NCBI GenBank assembly: GCA_002224055.1
Contig: AZLU01000039.1
Span: forward strand, 186,514 to 250,513
Direction: 5' to 3'
DNA: 64,000 nt
Source of the DNA: Pezizomycotina sp. ARF18
Lineage: Eukaryota; Ascomycota
Position numbers and translations under genes: made by a program. The notes below the pieces were generated by a model. It worked only from the letters and a program-made list of their open reading frames with translations, did not search any database and was not told the origin of the DNA. Within the stretch, counting starts at the first letter, position 1, and each line of letters opens with the position of its first letter. Of this stretch, positions 25,148 through 37,657 are shown in pieces.

Positions 25148-26546
25148 TTAAGCAAAGATGCGGAACCACCTTCTGTAATTCCTGCCGCTGCTTCCACCAT
25201 TGTCATTCCCATTCTTCTTGCTCTTATCGCAATCTTTCTGTCCATTGGAGCTGCCTCCATGATGGTTTCCGTTACCCTGCCCGTTCGAATTTCCAGAGCC
25301 GTTCGAATTGCCAGAGTTGTTATCCGATCCTGAGCCGGAGCCGGAGCCGGTGTAAGTTTGCCCGTTATTTCCGGTGTTAGTCTCACCACCAGTATTGCCC
25401 TGAGAGCCAGTATAAGTCTGCGAGCCGGTGTTGTTGTTGTCTTCGTTATCTGCGTCGGTAGTTCCGGAGTAACCGACGTCCGTAGTAGTGTTGGTATCCT
25501 CATTTGAAGTATTATTGTTTCCAGTGCTACCGCTGTACGTAGAGGACGTACTACTCTGGCTTGGCAGGGCTACGTTAGCGCCGTAGACGTTATTATCGGC
25601 GGAGAAGGTTTGGTAGGTCTGTGTGGGACGATGATGATGATGGGTACGCGTTCCCGCGTCGCCGTTGTTGTTGCCGTTGTTTTGCTGGTTGTTATTGTTC
25701 CCAGAGTTGGAGCCGCCCGAGTATGTGTTTCCATTTCCTCCGTTCGACGATCCGCTGTTCGATGATCCACTAGTGTAGCTAGTGTTATCATCGTCATTGG
25801 AAGTATCAGATCCGCCCGTGTACGATCCAGAATCCGTGTTCGTGTTTTGATCGTCACCGCCGGTGTAGCTTCCAGTATCCGTGTTGGTCGTGTCGCCAGT
25901 GGACGTAGTATCGTAGCCGCCGCTACCGAAATCGAACGTCTGGTCTCCAGATCCGCTAGTATCTCCATTTGTTGGCGGCAGGACATTCTCCCTGAAGTAC
26001 TTCGCCCGGTCACCTTTGCCGCTGTTGACGATATTTCCCTGTGGGTAGTACCTGCAGATCAGGTACATAACTTTAATCCCCTCTTCGTCGTGCAGACCTC
26101 CCAAGCGCATCCGACGGACGTAGTTGCCTTCCAGACAACCTGGGTGTAATGTCCAGTACCGTGCGCGAAGCCGGGGTTCTTGAAGCTGTACTTGGCGATC
26201 TCGTCGTTCCACTTCTTGACGACTTGGGTACCGACGTCCTGGCCGGAGCTGAAGCAGAGGTTCTCGCCCAAGTGGGGGACGTGGGAGTGGGCGAGGGGTT
26301 CGATGGGGCAGGCTTGCCGTAGGAGAGGGCACCGTCGGCGAGGGTTTGGTTCCAGACTAATTTCGGAACGCCGCAGGCCGTGCGGGCGAGGTTGTGGGAC
26401 TTGAGCATGGCGTTGATGAAGGCGTCCCCGCCATTGTGGTTGTTCTGATCGACGCCGGTGAAGTCGATCTGGTCGCGCTTGATGACGGGGCCGGCTGTCG
26501 CGACGCCGGCGAGGGCGAGGAGGGGGTAGAGAGTTGCAGCGTGCAT
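25148..26546 (-). CDS. Secreted CAP-domain (PR-1/SCP-like) protein with long Asn/Gly/Ser/Thr tail
   Basis: The ATG at 26546 begins a signal peptide (MHAATLYPLLALAGVATA) and a KR-type processing site. The CAP domain then follows: LKSHNLARTACGVPKLVWNQ, LADGALSYG, HLGENLCFSSG, then signature 1 GHYTQVVWKATTSVGC and signature 2 LICRYYPQGNIV. CAP proteins are secreted; fungal PRY members bind sterols and some pathogenesis-related members act in host interaction. After the domain comes a tail of roughly 250 residues made of Asn, Gly, Ser, Thr and Asp (units such as SYTGG, TYTGS, NNNGN), with a short His run (HHHH), ending in basic CDKSKKNG and a stop at 25148. Two single-base frame changes, near 26310 and 26090, fall inside the CAP domain. 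The tail is one uninterrupted frame. Confidence 0.85.
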
Positions 26547-29500
26547 GTTGATATGAAAGTCTGTGTTTTGTTAAAAAAAATCGTTCTTCAAGTTTGTAGG
26601 TGAAGCTTTAAAAAAGTCTGTATGAATAAAATCGAAATTGTTGATCTTCTCACTGAGAGCCTTCAAGTTGGTGATATGAAAGAATAAAAGAACGGAGAAA
26701 CTATGAAGGGAAATGTAGAAAATAATGAAGAAATTCGAAGAGAATTTTGAAAGAATGTGATCTGGGGTTCCTGTCCCGTAAAACTGAAATATCAAGGGAA
26801 ATAGAAAAAACTGTTCAAGTGAAAAGAGAGTGTAAGTTAAAATGCCCCAGGGCAGATTTGAACTGAAAAGAACTGGAAAAGAAAGGAAGCACAAGAAAAG
26901 AAAAGAATGAATGAAAGCGAAGGCGATGAGTGTAGGGAGATCTTTGATGTGATAGAAAACAAAGTAGAGCTGAGGAGCGGCTGCGCTCTCTTCTTATAGT
27001 ATCACGATCGATATAGATTACAGAGAGTCTTGACGCTGAATGCATACTGAAATCGATACCAGAGCCACGCCGCGTACACAATGAATTAGACTAAGATAGC
27101 CAAGGGAGCATACTCTCTCGAAAGCCTCCTTCCGACGATTTCATCACGAGTGGTCCCGCTAATGCGGCCCTGCGGGGTGTCGGATATTCCTGTATAGCTC
27201 AACTTACTAGTCGTTCTTGGCTAGCCTCCGTGCCGGAGTTGTATGAACATCAGACCCTTGGTAACTTGGGTTAAAGTTTTAAAACGCCCAATGGTTAAAG
27301 CACCTTTCCGAACAGTATCCAATTAGCCGAGATATAAGGGGAGATCGTACTACCATATCCATGCCCTGGCGAAGACCGTTCCATTTTGCTTATTTCTTCG
27401 ATATCTAGAAGTTGTAGTTTCGCCCAATCGGGGGAAACAAGGGAGGGGAATCGCGATAAGTGCTTCACTTATCGCCTCACACAGCCAATGCTCACTTCTT
27501 TGCCTCTGAGGATGGTAAGATGTTCCTGATGGACGGAACAACGCTTCGTCATTAATCTGAAACGAGTATAAGTCTATATCGAAATAAGACTCCTAATTAA
27601 AAAGGACCAATTTGTTCATCAATTCGTCATGGAAGCGTGAAGCGGTAGCAACGAGGGAAGGAAGATTTGTCTCAGAAAAAGCTCGGTACCATTCTAAGAA
27701 CGCTTCTTGGAAAATTCCTAAGGCCCTGAACCAAAAGGCTAATTAGTGCCGAAGGGCCTTCAGTTTATCATTCCTCTCTTCATGCATGATCATCACTTGG
27801 CACAGGTGAGAAAGTTAACTAATAGTTTAGCGTACAGCTTCTCGAGGGGAAAAACAAGGATCGCGATGCTAAAATTGAAATAAACAAAACTCTCGAAAAA
27901 ACTCCCAGGGTCCTATATAGACTATCCAATAGTAGGAAGGAGTCAACGCTTGTACTGTAAGGCCACGATTTTATCACATGGAGCATGAAGAAACAATTGT
28001 AGACATACCGAACTGCCGCGAGAAACAAATTACCTTCAAATTCAACCCTGAATATCCTGGATCCGCTCGCTGAAAGACAAAGTCCTTCCGCAGGAAGGTT
28101 GGGACGCTAAGCAAGAAGACTGGTCTAGACATTGACAAGCATTCTCCAGCACAGCCTCAACTGTTCCGCGGCATGAAATTCCGATGTTTCGTTTCGCCAA
28201 CCGCATTAGAGGGCCTTAATCTGGAAAATATACTGAGAAATTGCACTTCCCTCGCGTCATCCCCAACGAAGCTCGATGTTCGATCACGGCTTATATGAGA
28301 CGTAGGAATTGACGACCGGCTAGTCTTAGGGAGCCTGGTCGAATATTCTGTTAACAGAGAACAACCGACTTGGTCTCCCTCGGAAATTCAGTGGATTCTA
28401 GACGGCCTATCGTCAATCTCGAAAGCTTCGAGGTGAATATCCGGTCTTCCGGAGGCAGGAATTCTATATCTTCAGCCTCAATTTACTTGATACAATTGAT
28501 CAAGATTTAGCCGTGCTTGGGTAGTAATTAGTATTTACCCAATCTGTACCAGCAAACCTCGCAAAGAGATTTAGATAGTAACATTTGTATAATATAGCTC
28601 ATAAATTCGAAGCGGTCCTTCAAAGGCATGATGAGGTCAATCAATATCTTGAGAAGGTTTTCGGGGAATCAATACTACATACCTACACCGTCCATTCTAC
28701 ATACAAAGTAACCTTTATGTGATCTCTATCGCCGAACTCAATTTTGCTATAGAAGCCATATTATGCTAAGGGCCTCTTGGTGCTGCTTCAGACTTTCAGC
28801 GCTAGGAAACCAGGATTACCTTGCACGGCGGCCCGGCGAGGAAGCTGCAAGCGCCGGTATGAACAAGACTTTCACGATCAACGATACTAAGGCCCTGGTG
28901 ATTAGTTCAGGTCATGAACATCTAGTCCATGAGCTATCTAAACTCGATCATTGTTATCCGCTAGTACTAGTGTTGAAACTCGCTATATTAGTGCTGATAA
29001 TTTTGTTCTGCAAGTTGTTTTAGCTAACGAAGCTTGCCAATTCATACCTTCTAAATGGATAAAGCATGCGTAGGCTGATGTCTGGTAAGCCAATCTTGTC
29101 ATTACTAAGGACCTGCACAACGAAAACGTGGCGCTGGTTGTTCCAACATCAACCCTTGACTAGCGCACTGTGGCAAGCTTAGCGGCCAACGTGGGTTGCC
29201 CTTTTTCATCAACCTCAGCCATCCTCGGCGGTAACAGAAGATGGCTAAGTTTACGAGTTGTGATCAAGCTCGCGCCGGAAGACAGTTACAGGAGCTGCGT
29301 TCCCTACTTCATGGCTCGGTCTTACGGGACCATGGGTGAACTTGAAGTTCGTCTTCCTCCAGGCTACGCGTCCCTACGCCACTGTTTAAGATGACCGCTA
29401 AGAGGATGCGTAAGCAGTTAATATCGCAGAATTCGCTATCAAGAGCTTGGAATCGCCAGCTCGGTGTGTGTCATTTACCTGACGACAGTGCTGACCAACA

Positions 29501-30996
29501 CGATAACCCGAATGCCTTCGCGGGACAGGACGAATCGGATCACGCGATTCTTTCGAACCATGCTCCGATTTTTGTTTCCTTCTATACTTTTGTTTATCGC
29601 TTTTATCTTTTATATGGAAACGTTGACTCTTTCAGCCTCAAACGTCTTGAAAACGCCGATTGCATTGCTTGTCAATGCGCATTTTTTTCAAGGATTCGTC
29701 ACATGTTTTCTTGTTTTTCTTATCAGCGTTCTTGATATCTCCATATCTTGGCCCGTTTGAATCAAGTTACCGTCACCACTCAAAATTGCAAAAATCTTGG
29801 CATGATGAATGAAACGGCATGATGATGCAGATGAACGCTCTTTGAAAAAAAAAAAAAAAAAAAAAAAAAGACTGAATGGTACTATAGACGAAATTGTTGC
29901 CCCTGGCGGAGGTTTATTCGGTAATTCGTTCGGTTACTAAATCACTAGATACCTTCACGGTAATGCAGGAACAGAATAAATTCAAGCACTGCGGCACGAA
30001 CCTCGTTTGTACACTAGGACAAGGGCGATTGTTCAAGAAACTTTCGCGAAAAACCTCCTAAATAAGTAGTTGACACGGTATTAAAGCGGTGGGGACCTCG
30101 TCTGCTGGGCGAACCCCTTTAAACTAAAGCGATGAATGCGGTGAGGGGCACGGTATCTAGCATCGATAGCTTATCAACTCCTCAAGTTTACGATTTTATC
30201 TCGTCGGTGTTATACCAAAAAAAAGAAAAACTCGCCTGGATAGTATTAGCGCCGAGTAGAGGTTCGGCGTTTGTTAGCCGGGCATTAGAAACGCAGAATC
30301 CTTTTGAGATTTTTTACAAAAACTTACGCTCCATTGGAGGGACATTGCGCTAAGCTTTGGCAACTGCAGGCTGCAGAATTGAGAGGGTAACTGATTCTCT
30401 CCCCTTTTGGATCTTCGTTATGGACGGACATTCATTAGATTCAATATATCAACGTATAAGTTCCAAGCGCAGATGTAAACAAGGCTGCGGTTACGTAGGG
30501 AATCTTGTTCCTCGAACAAAGCGACGGTTGAAGTGCCAATGGGCGGGATAGTCAACGGCTGACGCTGACATGTTGTTAGTGTTTAAATGACAGCAACCCT
30601 AGTACCTGAAGCTTCACGCTTTCAAATGGTTTAATCAAGTAGTTTATGTACGGCTGTATATCGGTAGTTAATTGGTCTACCTGTATTGGGCACAATAACA
30701 GTCGTAGTCCCAGGTTCCACGCACCCCATCTTAATCATTATGAATATCGTAATACTTACCCGGACTGCTTCTGAACAACAATGTAAATATCATAAAAACT
30801 GACGAACGAGCACGTATGTTGAATAAGGATGTACTTGCCAATAAACAGACTATAATCTATAGGATAAATTTTTTTTTTTGGAAGAACAAATCTCGTCATT
30901 TAACTTATATATAAAATAATTTACTAATTTAGCGTTAGGATCAAGTTGCACTATAAAAAACGTACTATCGAATAAACGCAACGCACTTGCTGATAG

Positions 30997-31015
30997 GATA
31001 GATAGATAGATAGAT
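30997..31015. repeat. (GATA)n microsatellite
   Basis: About five tandem GATA units. Confidence 0.85.
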
Positions 31016-31907
31016 ATTATCTTTCAAACGTCAGAATATCAGGCACATGCATGCGTATTCGCCGGTTTCTACGGTAGTAAAGCATGCTTTTTGTTTGTGA
31101 GAGACAGAATAGACCATTTATCGTCAGCGTGGTCCATATTTACGTGCTTGCTAGCAGAGCACATATTCCTCCTAGTCGCGAGTAACCATAGTAGAATTAG
31201 GCTGGTGGGATATAGAATCCTCTTATCATGAATCCAACACGTGAATCGATCATGAAACGTGTCATAACGGTGTACTGACTCAAAGCTGAAAGAAATCGCA
31301 GTATACAAATCTATCAACTCGGGATTTTCTCTGTAGCTTTACGGGCGCCGGTACCTTCCGCAGGTGGAATTTTACAGAGCACAGCGTTCAACCTGTAAGC
31401 CCGCTCCGCCGCATGTAAAGAGACTCACCTGAAAATTATAGAAGTGCGCGGCTGATACTTAGCTCCGTGTAGTTTTTTCCGTAGCTCCTGCCGGAGGCCT
31501 GGACGTTCAAATTTACAAGCGCGATGGGTAGAGCGTGATTACTAGATCTGAGGATAACAGAACGCCTCAGTATACGCTTAAGCTAGCACGAAGCCGCTCG
31601 TATTGACTTCTAGCAATAATGTATAGAAATACATATTCGAAAAGAAAAAAAAAAAAAAAAAAAAAAACTTCGGCCGAATTGCTGTTAGTACCTGTTATGA
31701 GTGCGCACGCGCCGAATTAACTGTAAGATGAGGAATCGACTTCGGATTTCATGTGACTATTATAAGTCATGCTTGGTGCGTTTCGGAGATCTTACGTTTC
31801 CCTGTTGCTTCGTTTTCCTGTTAGTTGTTTGGTAGATTATCTGGGTACTTATATACTTAAGTATCATGGGCTTGAATTTATAAAATCGAAGTGCGAAATT
31901 ATTTTGC

Positions 31908-31934
31908 AAAAAAAAAAAAAAAAAAAAAAAAAAA
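31908..31934. repeat. 27-base poly(A) tract
   Basis: Uninterrupted A run, one of several in 29.8-38.7 kb. No retroposon body or flanking duplication is evident. Confidence 0.9.
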
Positions 31935-33387
31935 CCGCCACATCCTATTACGCCGCCATTAACATGATCATAACTTCCCACACCACGCCTCTGAAAACGT
32001 TTCGCCAAGCTTAGAGGTATTAGGCGTTTATCTCAATCTCTGGATGATCTTATTATGCTCTCTGGTGCTATGAATAACTGCGATGCTAGAGGTAACCGCA
32101 TTGGCGCATTTTTCTAAGTTTACTAGTTGATGGCGTGTAAACGCGACTATCAATACAGTTTTTTCCCACGACGTTTCTTGCTTCTATTAGATCTTGAGGA
32201 TTGCTCAGGCTCCCGTACAATCTTTTCTCGGTACAGTAATCAAGGCTCGGCGACAAGTTCGAATTGGTGGATTTACAGAGCGTGAAGTGAGGTGCTTTTT
32301 TACTTTTCATACGCGGATGGTGTTCCTACTCTATGTAGTTACTGATATCCTGACGCGAGCACGAAGGTTTCTTAGATTCGCTGATGCAAAAATACTTCCC
32401 GAAGCTCCTTTTAACAACCAGAGTTAAACAGCGTATATACTCAATCGTTCTGGTGGATGCGGGTTCAGATAATGAGCTTAATCACGAGTTCACAGCGCGT
32501 CTTGAGATCTCGCGTTCCGCCATTCCAGGGTGGACCATGGTGCCAAGGAAAACAAGGCTAGATACGCGAGCTCACGCCCCCCCTGACGCCTTCGGAGGCT
32601 TGCAGTATTTCGCTCATGACCTTCCCTATTTTCAAGTGTCTCGGGAAATTCGTTTCTCGAGACTACGAGTAAAAACTGCCTCGGTCAAGAGCGTCGCAAA
32701 TCAGTATTTTTTTTTTTTTTTTTTTTTGGATGCTTCCGGCGGGAAAATAACGAAGCTAGATATTGGTGTTAATGTTGTAATACTGGGAGAACGTGAGGCT
32801 CAAGTAGCCCTTGCTCTCGCCGAGGCATCCCGTGACATGCCAGCATGGCAATGCAGCGACCGACGACCGTCTTCGTCTATGACTTCCGTTCGCATGTTTT
32901 TCCAGGAATGCTAACATTTCGATTTCGAGGGATTCCTTCTAGAAGGTAGCAAAAACCGGGCGGGTATTACAATAATAATAGTCCATGTGCAATGGCTTAG
33001 CTCTGAGCTATAACCCCCCCGGAGCAGTTTGGTTCTCGTTAATCCTCCGTTCTCCGTATTCCAGAGACGGTTTCAACTCCTTGATTACGGAGAGTTAAAG
33101 AAAGGAATACTGTATATTAAGAGATGCTTATGTTTGTTTACATTAGAATTGAGCAGGCTGATCATTCAAGGTCTCTACAGAATCTGTCTACTGATCCTTG
33201 ACGGGCCATTGACGGCCGTTTGCCGGCTAGTACATGTACGCTTGCCTCTTAGTCGCTTTGAATTGTACGACAGTTGATAGGGCCAGGGAGAGACGGAGGA
33301 CCGGAGGACGGAGACAGCTCATCCTCGCCCAGACCCAGGCCAGGAAATTAAAATTAACTAACTAACCCTTTAACTGAACCTATTTCT

Positions 33388-33419
33388 TTTATTTATTTAT
33401 TTATTTATTTATTTATTTT
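33388..33419. repeat. (ATTT)n microsatellite
   Basis: About seven tandem ATTT units upstream of the elongase gene. Confidence 0.9.
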
Positions 33420-33775
33420 CGGATTTCGTTCGCGTCAGCAATTTCCACTTCAAGAAAATTAAAATTAAAATTAAAAAAAAAAAAAAATATTCAAAAAATA
33501 TTCACACAACAACCACCACTGCCAAATTTGACGAATCTTGTATCTTGTCATATAAAAGGGGTAAACCGCCCCCCCTTTTTTTTTTTTTTTTTAACAAATT
33601 CTTCCTTCAATCAATCACGATCACCAGTTCTAGTTCCTCATCACTAGCTTCAAAGAGAATGAGAAGTTAGAAAGTATCAGGCCATTAGTAGTATTGTTAT
33701 CTTCTTTTACTTCTTCTTATCTCTCTATCGGTCTTAAATAGCTTTGTCTCCACATTTCGAGAGCCCCCCCCGAGA

Positions 33776-34699
33776 ATGTCGCTCATCGACGTCGCCTCCC
33801 GACCATCGACCGGCCCTTCGGTCTCCGCCTCTTCCCCCTCCACGATGCCGCCTGGAAGGCCGTCACCGCTCCCCCGCCAGCTCCTTCCACTTCGTTCCCG
33901 GCGTCACACCTCTCTCAACGCTCCAGGAAACCCTCCTCTTCATCGCCGCCTACTACGCCATCCTCTACTTCGGCTCGCAGCAGATGTCCGACCGCAGCCC
34001 TGAAGCTCAACGTTCTCTTCCAGCTGCACAACGTCATACTGACGCTCGTCTCCGGCGGCCTCCTCCTGCTGTTCCTCGAGCAGCTCATCCCGCACCTCTA
34101 CAACCGCGGCCTCTTCTTCACGTCTGCGACTCTGAAACCTGGGAACCGAAAATGGTGTCCATGTACTACGTCAACTACCTCCTCAAGTACGTCGAGCTGT
34201 ATAGACACCGTCTTCCTCGTCTCAAGAAGAAACCCTTGACGTTTTTGCACACCTACCACCACGGCGCGACCGCGTTCCTCTGCTTCTCCCAGCTCGTGGG
34301 CCATACTACGATCTCCTGGGTTCCTATTACTATTAATTTGTTCGTCCACGTGGTCATGTACTGGTACTACTTCCCGCCCGTGGTATCCGCGTCTGTGGAA
34401 GGAGTGGATCACGCGCCTGCAGATTACCCCAGTTCGTCGTCGGTCGGGTTTTATTTACTTCGCCAGCTACACGTACTTCGTCGACAGGTACTTCGACGGC
34501 GGCGTCGGCCACCCCCTGCTGCTTAACACCAAGGGAGCATGCGGCGGTGATCAGGGCGGTAAGACGGACTTCGCGGCCGCTACGGGCGTCGCGATCATTT
34601 CTTCGTACCTGGTCCCTCTTCGTTGCGTTTTACATCGATACGTACAGGAAGGCAGGTAAGAGGGCCGCTGCGAAGAAGGAGGTTAAGAAGGATCTGTGA
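33776..34699 (+). CDS. ELO-family very-long-chain fatty acid elongase (frame-broken)
   Basis: Catalyses the condensing step (3-ketoacyl-CoA synthesis) of fatty-acid elongation in the ER membrane, by family. Seen in order: PTIDRPFGLRLFPLHDAAW, FHFVPGVTPLSTLQETLLFI, LNVLFQLHNVILTLVSGG, MVSMYYVNYLLKYVEL, then KKKPLTFLHTYHHGATAFLC with the HxxHH catalytic box, and NLFVHVVMYWYYF. Next come KEWITRLQI, FIYFASYTYFVDRYF and the end LVLFVAFYIDTYRKAGKR, with a C-terminal KKDL, a KKXX-type ER retrieval signal. Size (about 310 residues) fits fungal ELO2/ELO3-like enzymes. At least six single-base frame changes occur. Around 34198-34235 a +1 and a -1 indel within about 30 bp garble the conserved LIDTVFLV-like strand, which returns to frame before HTYHH. 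No intron explains these breaks. Confidence 0.88.
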
Positions 34700-36278
34700 A
34701 AGAGGAGCATGAGGGATGAAGGGGAGAAGGGGGCTTGATGGGAGTTTTTTTTTTTTTTACCTTTCTTATACATAATTTTAAAACTATAACTTTTTTTTCT
34801 TCTTAGTATCGATAGTAGGGAATCATGACCAAGGGAGATGAGGATATTGGTCTGCTAATGGCTCGGGAAGGATGGTGTTGGTGATAATCGAATCTTCGTG
34901 TTTTCCTTGGATGTTCTTATTCGTTTCTTGTAAATGCATTTTAATACTTCGTTCCCGCGGGCGATTTTTTTCTTTTCTCTTAATATTTTCCTTTCAATCA
35001 TCTACGCTTTCATAAGTCATACTAAAGGTAAAGAACATAATAGAAACTTGCATATAATAGAAGAATAACAATGTTTCCGATACCATAGGCTGTCTTTGTG
35101 ACGTTCACCTCCGCTCTTAATGGAGAGAAACAGAAAAGAGCTTCATCAATGTTAACAACGCTTGAGCCCAACCTGGCTCACGGCGCTCGCGAAGTTTATG
35201 TTGAAAAGCCGTCGAGATTCGCGGTATAATGTGCGTTACAGATCACCCAAGCACGATCACTTCTGAAATCTAAAAGCTCGCCCGAGTATCATCCCTTAAA
35301 GCTCACGATGCTTGCGGAAGTGTTTACGTTTGACGCAAAATCCTTATCTGTCAGTATTCTAAGTAGTAGCGCTGCCGCATCGGTTGATCATGACAGCCCC
35401 CGTCTCTTTTTATGGCAGAGCGACTGTCTTCTCTGTGGAAGAAGCGATTACACGATTCCTTCCCTAAGCTACTATGGAAATGGACCACAGGTGACGCTCT
35501 TGCTTTTGAGTCCCACTAAGGTCCCCTCGCCGTTCGGTGTTCCACTACGCATCGTAGGGACTTCCAGCTACTTTTTTTTGTTTAGTCCTTGGGTACATAT
35601 AATCCCTTACGTCCTTCAAAAACGTCAGACCTGTGAGTTGGATTTGCTCCAGCTAAACTACTGTACGAAAATACCTTCGCATTGGGGTTTTTCCCACTCG
35701 TCACTTTTAAAAACAAGAGAATATAGGCACTTTTTACACAAAGAGGATCAATGAAAGATCCATAGTATCTCCGCGGTAGTATCGCTTGCGTGGCCTCGCA
35801 GCCTGAGCAGCCTTCGCTGCGCCACCTACTACTACGCGCAGCTAGCAAAGCTACTCCTCACAGCCGGATCCAGATCCGCGGTGCGTTGAGAACGTCTGCT
35901 GCAGGCAAATAGTGGCGCAGGGCCCACGGTAAGTGGTAACTATAGAGGGGAACATCGCACGTACAAAATGAAACACCTGCGCGTGCTTCGTCTCAGAAAA
36001 AGCTCAAAAAAAAAAAAAAAAAAAAAAAAAAGGTTGTACTAAACGTGATTTTGTAGGTTACAGGTACCCACGCCCGGAACCCATTCCTCCATTCTTAGGT
36101 TAGGTGACCACCCGACGTGCACGGTAATGGCGTTCGCGGGTTCACAGGCGAAGAAAAAGCCGCGTGCTGTAAGTTTTGCAGCGTGCCGAAGGAAGATTTT
36201 ATTAATCCGGTATGTAAAACCCTCGATTCCTTTGGATACTAGGAAGTTCGATAAGTTATGGCTGGCGTGAAGATGTGT

Positions 36279-36279
<1 letters not shown>

Positions 36280-36310
<31 letters not shown>
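36280..36310. repeat. 31-base poly(T) tract
   Basis: Longest homopolymer in the window. Confidence 0.9.
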
Positions 36311-36312
<2 letters not shown>

Positions 36313-36562
36313 CGTGTTCAGGCGGTTTGTTACGGATTTAATGAAACGTCGGAGGACAACCGCGACGATGGGAAGAAGCCTTCTGGTTGGCTTATGGTCG
36401 AAGTATCTGTAGTGGTGATAGGACGGCGTTAGGAAGAAATGTAGCAACTTGTCACTTTGGGCTGAAGTTACGCTTGCTATGCAGCAACTTTCCTGGTTTT
36501 GAACGCAATGCTGGAGCTTGGAGGTGATCCCGTCTTGTTTTGCCATATAACACATACAATTG

Positions 36563-36611
36563 AAATAAATAAATAAATAAATAAAGAGGAGGAGAGAGAG
36601 AGAGAGAGAGA
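36563..36611. repeat. (AAAT)n and (GA)n compound microsatellite
   Basis: Five AAAT units followed within a few bases by about ten GA units. Confidence 0.85.
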
Positions 36612-37471
36612 AGTCAAGCTAGACCTTATGACTGTTAGATGAACTGCTCGATGTGTGAACACGTATTCCGCGACAGCTATCAAAGGCTGAAGTTCTGCTT
36701 CGTTGAGACAAAGCCCTCTGAAGCAGTTGCCGCTTTCCTGTTCGAATGGGATGCCGTTAACATACTGAGATTTACATCCTCTGGGGCTTTATATTCTATG
36801 CAGGAGTCGGAGGAAGAGGTATCATGATTAAAGCAATTCCCTTGAATTAGAAAGGTTTTTCCAGGTATACTTTGGTTCGGACTGAAGCGATAGATCTGTC
36901 TCGCCAAGTCCATTGCCAGCTGCACTTTTTTTATATGAAAAATACGAGGATAAGGAACGCCCACCATGCACCAACCTTTTTCATCCGATGTTCGTCTTGG
37001 GTTTGCGAAAGCGGGTTTAGCCACGTGTGGAAAGCACGTTGACGCGGCCCTTCTAGAATATTAGGCGATGAGGCATAAAATACCTGCCGTTTTGATGTTT
37101 CGCCGCTGTGCATATGCGATCAGCCGTTAGACTCTTCGACGTATACGAGAGTGCGCTTATCGATAAGTCGGAAAAACAGCTGCCTGCTAAAGCAGTAATC
37201 TATGGAGATTGGGTGAAGTTAAGATGTAGGAAGCTATAGGACTTAAGATCAGATGAACCTTGTGTAAACGCATGATTAAACACTCAGCTAATTTTCCATC
37301 GCGCTATTGAGCTTTTTCTTGGAATCGTTGGGATTGCGATGCTTCAATGCACTGGCCACAGCTGCACTATTGTACTATCTGGCGCGAGAGCATGAGAGCT
37401 ACCTTTGACTTCATCTCCACGGAGCAGAGTGGAGTAGGGAACTTGAAGGCTGCACGACGTGGATTAATCAC

Positions 37472-37478
37472 CTATATA
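37472..37478 (+). promoter_or_regulatory. TATA box of the secreted-protein gene at 37658
   Basis: CCTATATAAGCGG lies 180 bp before the ATG at 37658 and is followed by a C/T- and A-rich leader typical of fungal 5' regions. Confidence 0.45.
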
Positions 37479-37657
37479 AGCGGTCATTTCTCTCTCCGAC
37501 AGTCAATATCAATCATCAAAGCATTTAATACTACAACCGATCATCCTCAAATACAGATAATCAACCTCAATACAATCGCTAGTAGACATCTAACAACAAT
37601 AACCACAAAGAACAGCCACTATTTCGTTCTTACCATCTCTCAAGTCTCATTTTAAAC

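Larger units (their letters stand above)
26547..33775. other. Long gene-poor region with homopolymer runs
   Basis: Over 7 kb with no recognisable gene. Open frames of 60-176 codons occur (for example + 28763-29023, 29391-29735 and 32384-32914), but none shows a domain or good splice context. It contains long A or T runs at 29845-29869, 31645-31667, 31908-31934, 32707-32727 and 33576-33592, and the short tandem repeats listed separately. Confidence 0.4.
34700..37657. other. Intergenic, no supported gene
   Basis: T- and A-runs at 34747-34759, 36006-36031 and 36280-36310. A 148-codon open frame at 35308-35754 (+) and a 114-codon frame at 36680-37024 (-) show no domain. Confidence 0.4.

Noticed and set aside
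25148-26050. Tandem repetitive stretch that could be mistaken for a repeat array
   Set aside because: It is in-frame coding for the CAP protein tail, with irregular units and no spacer structure.
28100-29760. Possible decayed large gene or transposon
   Set aside because: Several plus-strand frames of 60-115 codons lie in series, but I could not match any to a family or find splice sites that join them.
32384-32914. 176-codon plus-strand open frame
   Set aside because: It includes a phenylalanine run made by a 21-base T tract, and the rest shows no domain, so it is probably a chance frame.
35308-35754. 148-codon open frame
   Set aside because: No domain, signal peptide or neighbouring exon; composition is unremarkable.
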